This document shows, in pieces, positions 52,638-59,514 of a stretch of 59,514 nucleotides of DNA. The position numbers and the translations under genes are program-made. Below the pieces are notes generated by a model. It saw only the letters and a list, made by a program, of their open reading frames with translations. It ran no database searches and was not told the DNA's origin. Origin of the DNA: Oribacterium sp. UBA3737 (lineage in GTDB: Bacteria; Bacillota_A; Clostridia; Lachnospirales; Lachnospiraceae); assembly GCA_002371295.1 (NCBI GenBank), contig DFGZ01000102.1, forward strand, positions 1 to 59,514, read 5' to 3'. The number at the start of each line of letters is the position of its first letter. Positions within the stretch are counted from its first letter, which is position 1.

Positions 52638-53342
52638 ATGAAGAAGATCGGACTTTTGGCAGTGACACTGTCTTTCTGTATAGGGATATCTGTTACAGGT
52701 ATGGCGGATACACGTTACTATGTTTCAAGTGAGGATGATTTACAAAAAATCATAGATAACTGTAATGACAGCAGTGCTAACAGAGTGGAGATTTATATGG
52801 AGGCCGGAACATACAGTCCCTTTAATGCTGTATCGGATATGAATATGGAACCAAGATACATTGATTTTATAGGGATGGGTATGGTGATTGTGGAAAGTGA
52901 TGATGGCAGGTATGATTTTCCGGCTGCAAGTCTGAGGCTTGACGGGAAAGTGGAAGGCATCAGTTTTACGGCAACCCATAAAAATGGTGAAATACCGCCT
53001 GATGATGATGGGGCTTATGCTGTGCATGCGGATTACGGTTCGCAGCATACTGAGTTTAATAACTGCAGTTTTTTGTCATATCAGACAGCTTCGGTAGGTA
53101 TGGGATTAACCCATGACAGTGAAGTTACTTTTAACAATTGTCAGTTTATGAATCGGGCAGATGAAAGCTCAAAACGCTGGCAGGATGGCGCTCTTTACGT
53201 GCACACGGATGTTCATGATGTAAATATAACAGGGGCCAGACTTAATCTGAATGATTGCTCGTTTTATTTTCCAATAGGAGCTCATGGCAGTGTTGTGACA
53301 GAGGAATTAAACGGGGCTTCAATTGAAATAAACTACAGTTGA
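52638..53342 (+). CDS. secreted beta-helix-like protein
   Basis: About 234 residues with a signal peptide (1-22, ends GMADTRYY). The rest looks like a short right-handed parallel beta-helix: repeated Asn/Cys turns such as EFNNCSFLSYQ, TFNNCQFMNRA and LNDCSFYFP at 25-40 residue spacing. No catalytic set is visible. GGGAG lies 8 bases before ATG 52638. Stands alone between galT and the OPRT-like gene. I cannot assign a function. Confidence 0.65.
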   Translation: MKKIGLLAVTLSFCIGISVTGMADTRYYVSSEDDLQKIIDNCNDSSANRVEIYMEAGTYSPFNAVSDMNMEPRYIDFIGMGMVIVESDDGRYDFPAASLRLDGKVEGISFTATHKNGEIPPDDDGAYAVHADYGSQHTEFNNCSFLSYQTASVGMGLTHDSEVTFNNCQFMNRADESSKRWQDGALYVHTDVHDVNITGARLNLNDCSFYFPIGAHGSVVTEELNGASIEINYS

Positions 53343-53454
53343 AGCATGCCGAATTATTGATGTATTAATTCGTTATGAGGTAATCTGCAAAGACATAAAT
53401 GTAAATTTTCTATTTTTATATTTCTGGAAAATTTATTTATTTTGCGTCATGAAA

Positions 53455-53463
53455 TGTTATAAT
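53455..53463 (+). promoter_or_regulatory. extended -10 promoter of OPRT-like gene
   Basis: TGTTATAAT (53455-53463) is an extended -10 with no clear -35. Start would be near 53470. Confidence 0.45.
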
Positions 53464-53482
53464 GATGCTATCAGTAGCGTGT

Positions 53483-53507
53483 CATCCTGCAGGGCGGGAT
53501 GTTTTTT
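53483..53507 (+). terminator. leader attenuator candidate
   Basis: CATCCTG (53483-53489) pairs with CGGGATG (53495-53501), followed by TTTTTT (53502-53507). It stands about 13 bases after the predicted start and 130 bases before the OPRT-like gene, so it may stop leader transcripts. A following stem, TGCAG...CTGCA at 53526-53544, could be part of an alternative fold. I recognise no known riboswitch. Confidence 0.5.
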
Positions 53508-53637
53508 GAGACAGGTTTTTCGGTATGCAGGTTCGTGAACTGCAAAGCAGTACTGAAATCCGGAAGCAGGGCGTTAAGTTGGTCTTAGCTTGGGAAGTGT
53601 ACTCTGTGATCATCGGGAAACCGGAAAAGGAGTAAAT

Positions 53638-54276
53638 ATGCAGCAAGGTTATCAGAAAATCGATGTTTCAGGAATTTCGGTTCCTCTTAAGGTTACAAAA
53701 GGCCATTTTGCGACAAATCACTCTCATACCAACTACTACATTGATCTCACCACCGTGAAAGCCCGCGCTTCAGAAGCTCATGCCGTAGCTGCAAAGCTTG
53801 TGGAAAACTATCTTTTCGGTATGGTTGTGGATACCATCATATGTGATGAGGGAACAGAGGTTATCGGCGCATTTATAGCTGAGGAACTCACAAAGAGCGG
53901 GGCAATGAATACCAATGCTCACAAAACCGTTTATATCGTAAAGCCGGAGTTTAACACCAACTCTCAGATTATCTTCAGAGATAATATAAAGCCAATGATT
54001 CGTGGCAAGAATATCCTCATTGTTGAGGGTTCGGTTTCCACCGGAAAGACCATCAACAGGGTTATGGAAGCTGTTAAGTACTATGGCGGAAAGCTTAGCG
54101 GTGTTACGGCTGTTTTCAGTGCCATCAGCTCGTACAATGGAGTGCCTGTGGTTTCGGTTTATGGTAAGAATGATCTTCCTGATTATGAATACACGGACTA
54201 TAATGACTGTCCGCTTTGCAAGGCAGGCCAGCCTATAGACGGACTTGTGAATTCATTTGGCGTATCCATGATCTGA
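53638..54276 (+). CDS. orotate phosphoribosyltransferase-like protein
   Basis: About 212 residues with the type I phosphoribosyltransferase fold. The PRPP-loop region reads ILIVEGSVSTGKT (126-138), a variant of the usual hhDDhhTTG(G/K)(S/T) with Gly for the second acid. The C-terminus has CPLCKAG (about 194-200), a possible metal-binding turn, unlike housekeeping PyrE. In Clostridia such genes are annotated as orotate PRTases outside the pyr operon; substrate unproven. AAAAGGAG lies 5 bases before ATG 53638. A short promoter-hairpin leader precedes it. Confidence 0.7.
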   Translation: MQQGYQKIDVSGISVPLKVTKGHFATNHSHTNYYIDLTTVKARASEAHAVAAKLVENYLFGMVVDTIICDEGTEVIGAFIAEELTKSGAMNTNAHKTVYIVKPEFNTNSQIIFRDNIKPMIRGKNILIVEGSVSTGKTINRVMEAVKYYGGKLSGVTAVFSAISSYNGVPVVSVYGKNDLPDYEYTDYNDCPLCKAGQPIDGLVNSFGVSMI

Positions 54277-54319
54277 TGGGATTGTACATAAGTGATACAT
54301 AAATTCTGTTATTCTGTTG

Positions 54320-54347
54320 AACCGGTACCTTTTCGGTGCCGGTTTTT
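54320..54347 (+). terminator. terminator after OPRT-like gene
   Basis: AACCGGTACC with GGTGCCGGTT, loop of about five, then T-run. Confidence 0.85.
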
Positions 54348-54361
54348 AGATGCATAAAGTG

Positions 54362-54419
54362 CAGCAGTTCAGCCGGGGATGAAGTTCTGATTGGAAATCC
54401 ATCCCCGGCTGAACTGCTG
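54362..54419. repeat. 20-bp perfect inverted repeat
   Basis: CAGCAGTTCAGCCGGGGATG (54362-54381) and its exact complement (54400-54419) flank an 18-base loop. No T-run follows, and a terminator already lies just upstream, so it is not a plain terminator. The surrounding 456-base gap (54277-54732) shows no convincing gene. Confidence 0.85.
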
Positions 54420-54531
54420 ATGGCAAAGGGATTGATGAAAATATGCGCGAACATATGTATTGCGTTTTGCGCGAAAGAGGATTATATTAAGAGGTATATT
54501 GCAGCGAAGGAGCAGGCTGTACGGCATAAAC

Positions 54532-54561
54532 TTGATAAATTTGCAGTTATTATGGTATAGT
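54532..54561 (+). promoter_or_regulatory. promoter of topoisomerase operon
   Basis: TTGATA (54532-54537), 18-base spacer, TATAGT (54556-54561). Leader of about 165 bases to the start codon. Confidence 0.5.
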
Positions 54562-54732
54562 TTCAGGCGATTATGCGGTAAACTTGTTATGTTTGGCGTT
54601 ATAGCCGTACACGGCATGTATGTTTATTTAGAGATTTTATATTGATGACTGAAAAATGATACATGCTTTGCAGAAACATTTATTGAAGTCCGGCAAGGAC
54701 TTTTAAAGAATATAGGTTGAGGAGTTTTTTAA

Positions 54733-56658
54733 ATGGCAGAGAAGTATGATGCGTCGAGTATCACGGTCCTGGAGGGACTTGAACCGGTAAGAGTGAGACC
54801 CGGTATGTACATCGGTTCAGTAGGTTCAAGAGGTCTTAACCACCTTATCTACGAGATCGTGGACAATTCCGTGGATGAGCATCTGGCGGGATATGCCAAG
54901 AATATATGGATAACATTGGGTAAGGATGGCTCATGTACCGTTCGTGATGACGGTAGAGGCATCCCTGTGGGCATGCACCAGAAGGGAGTTTCGGCAGAAC
55001 GTGTAGTTCTCACAACTCTTCATGCCGGCGGAAAGTTCGACAACAAGGCATATAAAACCTCGGGAGGTCTTCATGGCGTAGGATCTTCTGTTGTTAATGC
55101 TCTGTCATCATTTCTCAGAATCCGTGTTTATCAGGACGGAAAGATTTCTGAGGATACCTATGAGCGCGGCAAGCCTACCACAGAGCTTGTAAAGGGCCTT
55201 CTCCCTGTTGTTGGGAAGACAAAGGAAACGGGAACGGAGACAACATTCATTCCTGATCCTGAGATCTTTGAGAAAACAAGATTCAAGGAGGACTGGCTTC
55301 AGTCAAGACTCCATCAGACTGCGTATCTGAACCCTGATCTCACCATACATTACCGTGATGACAGAGATGAGATTCCGGTCATAAAAGAGTTCCATGAGCC
55401 GGAAGGAATCATTGCCTTTGTAAAGGACGAGAATAAGGAAAAAGAGAAGATTACACCTGAGATTTATTTTAAGGGGGAAACAGAGGGCACTATTCTTGAG
55501 TGCTGTATCCAGTTCTGCGATGCTTTTGAGGAAAATGTTCACGGATTCTGTAACAATATTTTCACGCAGGAGGGCGGAACCCACATCACAGGCTTCAAGA
55601 CAAAGTTTGCCCAGCTTATAAACAGCTACGCAAGACAGCTTGGACTTTTGAAGGAAAAGGACGAGAACTTTACAGGCGCCGATACCCGTAACGGAATGGT
55701 GGCTGTTGTGGCTGTAAAGTTCCCTGATCCTATTTTTGAGGGACAGACAAAGACAAAGCTTGCCAGTCAGGAAGCAGGAAAGCATGTTGCCTCCATAGTT
55801 GATGCGGAGCTTCAGCATTATTTCGACAGAAATGTGGAAGTCGTAAAGGCTATCATCGCTTGTGCCGAGAAGTCTGCCAAGATCAGAAAGCAGGAACAGA
55901 AGGCCAAGAACAACATGCTCAGCAAGTCAAAGTACAGCTTTGACTCAAACGGCAAGCTTGCCAACTGCATCTCCAAGAACCCTGAGGAGTGCGAGATCTT
56001 CATCGTAGAGGGAGATTCTGCGGGAGGCTCTGCAAAGAACCATAGAGACAGACGTACACAGGCCATCCTTCCGTTAAGAGGAAAGATACTTAACGTTGAG
56101 AAGGCATCCATCGATAAGGTTCTTGCCAATGCTGAGATCAAGACCATGATCAACACTTTTGGCTGCGGATTTTCAGAGGGCTACGGCAACGATTTCGATA
56201 TAACCAAGCTCCGTTATGACAAGATCATACTCATGACTGATGCGGACGTTGACGGTTCCCATATAGATACACTGCTTCTTACCTTCCTTTATCGTTTTAT
56301 GCCGGATCTCATTACAGAAGGTCATGTTTATGTATCCATGCCGCCTCTTTATCAGGCTATTCCTCACAACAAGAAGGAGCAGTCAGAGTATCTTTATGAT
56401 GAGTCCGCGCTTACAAAGTATCAGAAGAATCACAAGGCCGGAACCTATGATCTTAAGCGATTCAAGGGTCTGGGTGAGATGAACCCTGAGCAGCTCTGGG
56501 AAACAACACTGAACCCGGAGAACAGAGTCTTAAAGAGAGTTGAGATCGAGGACGGACGTCTTGCATCAGAAGTCACCAGCATGCTCATGGGATCAGAAGT
56601 CGGTCCGCGTCGTGATTTCATACATGATCATGCCGACGAAGCAGTAATTGATGCATAG
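54733..56658 (+). CDS. type IIA topoisomerase subunit B (ParE/GyrB)
   Basis: ATPase and TOPRIM subunit, 641 residues. GHKL ATPase motifs: EIVDNSVDEHLAG (about 41-53), DDGRGIPVG (about 72-80) and GGLHGVGSSVVNALS (about 111-125). TOPRIM: EGDSAGGSAK (about 426-435) with PLRGKILNVEKA, then DADVDGSHI (about 502-510). C-terminal FKGLGEMNPEQLWETT is conserved. It is partnered with the A subunit 71 bases downstream. The A subunit lacks a clear GyrA box, which favours topoisomerase IV, but dnaA-linked gyrBA is not in the window, so the name is left open. Confidence 0.9.
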   Translation: MAEKYDASSITVLEGLEPVRVRPGMYIGSVGSRGLNHLIYEIVDNSVDEHLAGYAKNIWITLGKDGSCTVRDDGRGIPVGMHQKGVSAERVVLTTLHAGGKFDNKAYKTSGGLHGVGSSVVNALSSFLRIRVYQDGKISEDTYERGKPTTELVKGLLPVVGKTKETGTETTFIPDPEIFEKTRFKEDWLQSRLHQTAYLNPDLTIHYRDDRDEIPVIKEFHEPEGIIAFVKDENKEKEKITPEIYFKGETEGTILECCIQFCDAFEENVHGFCNNIFTQEGGTHITGFKTKFAQLINSYARQLGLLKEKDENFTGADTRNGMVAVVAVKFPDPIFEGQTKTKLASQEAGKHVASIVDAELQHYFDRNVEVVKAIIACAEKSAKIRKQEQKAKNNMLSKSKYSFDSNGKLANCISKNPEECEIFIVEGDSAGGSAKNHRDRRTQAILPLRGKILNVEKASIDKVLANAEIKTMINTFGCGFSEGYGNDFDITKLRYDKIILMTDADVDGSHIDTLLLTFLYRFMPDLITEGHVYVSMPPLYQAIPHNKKEQSEYLYDESALTKYQKNHKAGTYDLKRFKGLGEMNPEQLWETTLNPENRVLKRVEIEDGRLASEVTSMLMGSEVGPRRDFIHDHADEAVIDA

Positions 56659-56729
56659 AAATGAAAATTTCATCAGAAATTTTCGTTTCGTAAGCGGATT
56701 TATTTATATTATTTAAGGACATATATATT

Positions 56730-58967
56730 ATGGCAGAACAGATTTTAACAACGGAATACTCGGAGGAGATGCAGAAGAGCTATCTCGACTACTCCATGAG
56801 TGTCATCACCGCAAGAGCAGTTCCGGATATAAGAGATGGTCTCAAACCTGTACAGAGAAGAGTTCTTTTCGACATGGATCAGCTCCATGCGACTCATGAC
56901 CATCCGACATACAAGTCGGCCCGTATCGTAGGTGATACCATGGGTAAGTATCATCCTCACGGAGATGCATCCATTTACGATACTCTGGTGGTTATGGCTC
57001 AGGATTTCAAACGTATGCAGCCTGTTATCCACGGGCAGGGTAACTTCGGTTCCATAGAGGGAGATTCCGCTGCGGCTCCCCGATATACAGAGGCGAAGCT
57101 TGAGAAATTCACAGATGACTGTATGCTTGCAGATCTGGACACCTCAGTAGAGTACCAGGCTAACTATGATGAGACTCTCAGGGAACCTGTTGTTCTTCCC
57201 GCAAGAGTGCCTTACTTCCTTCTGAATGGCTCAGAGGGTATCGCGGTAGGTATGACCACATCGACACCGAGCCATAATCTCGGGGAGATAGTCGATCTTA
57301 TACTTGCATATCTCAGAAATCCTGCCATGGGAACGGCAGAGATGATGGATTATCTTAAGGGTCCTGATTTTCCTACCGGAGGAATCATTGCCAACAAGTC
57401 AGAGCTTGTGGACATTTACCGTTCAGGCTCAGGTAAGCTTAAGCTTCGCGGAAAGCTCGTATTCGAGAAAAAGAACGGAAGATCCGACAGGGACAAGTTG
57501 GTTGTCACAGAGATACCTTATACCATGATAGGACAGGGGATCATGAAGTTCATGCAGGATACCGCCCAGCTGGTAGAGAACAGGGTGCTTCCGGAGATAA
57601 CCGATATTTCCAACCAGTCCGATAAGAACGGCATACGTATCGTGCTTGATCTTAAGAGCGGTGCCGATATAGAGAGAATCACAAACGTCCTCTATAAGAA
57701 AACAAGACTTGAGGATACCTTCGGTGTCAATATGCTTGCCATAAACGAAGGACGTCCCGAGACCATGTCACTACGCGGTATCCTTAAGGCGTATCTCAAG
57801 TTCCAGTATGAAATCATGGGCAAGAAGTACAAGGCCCTTCTTGATAAAGAGCTGGATAAAAAGGAGATTCAGGACGGTCTCATCAAGGCGGTAGACCTCA
57901 TTGATGCCATTATTGCCCTTCTCAGAAGCTGTAAGTCACAGGCAGATGCCAAGAAGGCACTTATGACCGGTGATATCACAGGAGTCAAGTTCCGTGACAG
58001 GGACAAGGAATTTGCAGATGTCATCAGGGACTTTGCCTTCACTGAGCGCCAGGCACAGGCAATCCTCGATATGAAGCTTTCAAGACTTATAGGACTTGAA
58101 CTTATCGAGCTGAAAAAGCAGCACGCAGAGACACTTAAGAAGATAAAGGAGTACAGAGGCATACTCGGAAGCCGTGACCGTATGAATGAGGTCCTTTCTG
58201 AAGACCTTATGTTCATTAAGTCTGAGTATTCAAAGCCCAGAAGAACCCTTATCGAGGACGGAAAGGAAGCGGTCTTCAACGAGAACGAGGTCCAGGAGAT
58301 GGACGTTTACTATGTTCAGGACAAGTTCGGCTACTGTAAGCTCCTTGACGAGGCTACCTACCAGAGAAATCAGGAAGCCTTGAACAATGACAGCAGGTAC
58401 ATCTTTAAGTGTAAGAACACAGACAGAGTGCTCCTCTTTACAGATAAGGGAAATATGCACCAGATAAAGTGTCAGGATATCCCGCTTTCCAAGTTCAAGG
58501 ATAAGGGTGTTCCTATCGACAACATCAGTAAGTTCAATGCTAACGACGAAGAGATCGTCTTTGTTAATGTGAAGTCTGAGCTTGCGGGCAAGACTCTTGT
58601 TTTCACAACAAAGGATGCCATGGTGAAACTTGTTGAAGCCTCAGAGTTTGAGACAGCAAACAGAGTGGTGGCGGCCACAAAGTTAAATGATGGAGACAGG
58701 GTTGTAAGCATACTTGAGATGGGTTATGAAACCGAGGTGGTATTCAGAACCAGAGACGGATATTTCCTCAGATGTTCTCTCAGTGATATACCTCTTCAGA
58801 AGAAGAACAGTAAGGGTGTTGCGGCAATCAAACTTGGAACAGGTGATGAACTTACGGAAGTTTATCTTCTGGGAGTTGAGCCTGTTGAGATAAAGGTGAG
58901 CGGCAAGATGCTTTCACTTAACAGACTTAAGATAGCAAACCGCGCAGGAAAGGGCACTAAACACTGA
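56730..58967 (+). CDS. type IIA topoisomerase subunit A (ParC/GyrA)
   Basis: DNA-cleaving subunit, 745 residues. Catalytic Tyr119 is in AAPRYTEAKL; LKPVQRRVLF (about 38-47) and YHPHGDASIYDTLV (74-87) form the DNA-gate helices; a coiled-coil C-gate (about 360-460) and a beta-pinwheel tail (about 490-735) follow. I find no QRRGGKG GyrA box; the nearest is SKFKDKGVPIDN. That suggests a ParC-like enzyme that decatenates rather than supercoils. The residue matching E. coli GyrA Ser83 is Ala80. A hairpin terminator lies at 59012-59046. Confidence 0.9.
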   Translation: MAEQILTTEYSEEMQKSYLDYSMSVITARAVPDIRDGLKPVQRRVLFDMDQLHATHDHPTYKSARIVGDTMGKYHPHGDASIYDTLVVMAQDFKRMQPVIHGQGNFGSIEGDSAAAPRYTEAKLEKFTDDCMLADLDTSVEYQANYDETLREPVVLPARVPYFLLNGSEGIAVGMTTSTPSHNLGEIVDLILAYLRNPAMGTAEMMDYLKGPDFPTGGIIANKSELVDIYRSGSGKLKLRGKLVFEKKNGRSDRDKLVVTEIPYTMIGQGIMKFMQDTAQLVENRVLPEITDISNQSDKNGIRIVLDLKSGADIERITNVLYKKTRLEDTFGVNMLAINEGRPETMSLRGILKAYLKFQYEIMGKKYKALLDKELDKKEIQDGLIKAVDLIDAIIALLRSCKSQADAKKALMTGDITGVKFRDRDKEFADVIRDFAFTERQAQAILDMKLSRLIGLELIELKKQHAETLKKIKEYRGILGSRDRMNEVLSEDLMFIKSEYSKPRRTLIEDGKEAVFNENEVQEMDVYYVQDKFGYCKLLDEATYQRNQEALNNDSRYIFKCKNTDRVLLFTDKGNMHQIKCQDIPLSKFKDKGVPIDNISKFNANDEEIVFVNVKSELAGKTLVFTTKDAMVKLVEASEFETANRVVAATKLNDGDRVVSILEMGYETEVVFRTRDGYFLRCSLSDIPLQKKNSKGVAAIKLGTGDELTEVYLLGVEPVEIKVSGKMLSLNRLKIANRAGKGTKH

Positions 58968-59011
58968 TTTACGGTATGAGTTTATGTGATATTTCATTCG
59001 GGGTGTTTGTG

Positions 59012-59046
59012 GGCCGCCGCTTCGGTCACCGAATTCTGGCCTTTTC
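59012..59046 (+). terminator. terminator after topoisomerase genes
   Basis: GGCC ... TTCGGT-C-ACCGAA ... GGCC followed by TTTTC. Moderate strength. Confidence 0.5.
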
Positions 59047-59155
59047 TGGGACGAACAGATATAAGCATGAATTATGACAGAAGTTTTAGTTAGAACAGAT
59101 ATAAGAAAAAGTTTATTGCTTTAAAGTGAGATTGGATATATCATCTTTAATAAAA

Positions 59156-59208
59156 ATGACGTGAGTGGCAAAAGTATCTGCCACTCACTGATAATGTGCG
59201 TCATTTAA
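59156..59208 (+). repeat. dispersed hairpin-element copy e (complete)
   Basis: ATGACGTGAGTGGCA (59156-59170), loop AAAGTATC, TGCCACTCAC (59179-59188), then TGATAATGTG and GCGTCATTT, which extends the outer pairing with AAATGACG. Lies about 40 bases before asd. Confidence 0.85.
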
Positions 59209-59244
59209 CATTGGCGCCGTTCCCAGAGAGAGGAGATATCAATT

Positions 59245-59514
59245 ATGGAAAAGTTAAAGGTTGGCGTTCTCGGTGCAACAGGTATGGTTGGACAGAGATT
59301 CATCACACTTCTTGAGAATCACCCATGGTTCGAGCTTACAACACTGGCAGCTTCACCGAGATCTGCAGGACAGACCTATGAAGAGGCGGTTTTAGGCAGA
59401 TGGAAACTTGATGTTCCGATGCCGGAGTCAGTAAAGAAGATGATAGTCAAGGACGTTTCCAAAATTGACGAGGTTGTTAAGGACGTAGATTTCGTATTCT
59501 CTGCTGTAGATATG
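59245..59514 (+). CDS. asd: aspartate-semialdehyde dehydrogenase, 5' part
   Basis: First 90 codons only; the gene runs off the window. Starts [19 protein letters not shown] with the NADP-binding GATGMVG (10-16), followed by [19 protein letters not shown] and FVFSAVDM. This matches the archaeal/fungal-type Asd subgroup also found in Clostridia, which makes aspartate semialdehyde for lysine, threonine and methionine. GAGAGGAG lies before ATG 59245. A complete copy of the dispersed hairpin element sits directly upstream. Confidence 0.9.
   Translation, partial: MEKLKVGVLGATGMVGQRFITLLENHPWFELTTLAASPRSAGQTYEEAVLGRWKLDVPMPESVKKMIVKDVSKIDEVVKDVDFVFSAVDM

Noticed and set aside
53470..53637. Purine or PyrR-type riboswitch before the OPRT-like gene
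   Set aside because: The conserved core bases of the purine aptamer and the PyrR loop are not found.
54336..54560. 74-codon frame before the topoisomerase operon
   Set aside because: It reads through the 20-bp inverted repeat and the putative promoter, and has no ribosome site.

Overview
The window reads as an ordinary chromosomal segment of a low-to-mid GC Gram-positive anaerobe of the Clostridia, most like Lachnospiraceae. This is an inference from strong AGGAGG-type ribosome sites, paired 'half' ABC exporters with LSQGQ signatures, VTC/DUF4956/Cthe_2159 surface-polymer genes, zinc-ribbon membrane proteins and the ATP-grasp/esterase pair that is familiar from that family. About 45 protein genes, one tRNA and one small toxin locus are visible. 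Nearly all genes are on the + strand; I see no phage, IS element or CRISPR array.

Layout. 151-2064: leucine biosynthesis (leuD, leuC, in that unusual order). 2086-2361: a very short type I toxin-antitoxin-like locus. 2508-3623 (-): a DnaQ-like exonuclease. 3930-5711: ruvA and ruvB. 5808-12653: small membrane protein, zapA, two overlapping U32-type genes, a SEDS (RodA/FtsW) glycosyltransferase with an acidic tyrosine-rich tail, and its class B penicillin-binding partner. 12902-16695: heterodimeric ABC exporter. 16727-20586 and 20763-21335: PAP2 protein, Cmk-like kinase, and two secreted or membrane proteins that share a C-terminal domain. 21545-25230: a second heterodimeric ABC exporter. 25487-30004: CapA-like protein, tRNA-Thr(CGT), NlpC/P60 hydrolase, zinc-ribbon protein, TIM44-like protein. 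30512-32722: divergent ATP-grasp and esterase homologues, both apparently without catalytic residues. 32809-40177: pyridoxamine-oxidase-like protein, then a surface-polymer cassette (VTC polymerase, DUF4956, Cthe_2159, GT2-GtrA, phosphodiester glycosidase, membrane protein). 40178-41845: Na/Pi symporter with PhoU tail. 41957-45963: two divergent SGNH-fold paralogues that have lost the catalytic set. 46117-54274: PD-(D/E)XK protein, AEC carrier, galK-galE-galT, a secreted beta-helix protein, an OPRT-like protein. 54733-58967: a type IIA topoisomerase B and A pair. 59245-end: 5' part of asd.

Three themes stand out. First, there is a cluster of probable pseudoenzymes: an ATP-grasp protein lacking its nucleotide-binding core, a neighbouring alpha/beta hydrolase with Glu for the nucleophile Ser, and two SGNH proteins with GDG and GDT for GDS and no block V His. 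Second, the intergenic DNA is full of structured repeats. A roughly 38-bp hairpin element recurs upstream of at least six genes; four large nested inverted-repeat elements sit directly behind stop codons; and a double-hairpin motif occurs twice. Third, several transcripts appear to begin right at a hairpin, including both ABC exporter operons, which suggests attenuation or 5'-end protection.

All names rest on my reading of motifs; no database search was possible. Promoters are matches to sigma-A consensus by eye.
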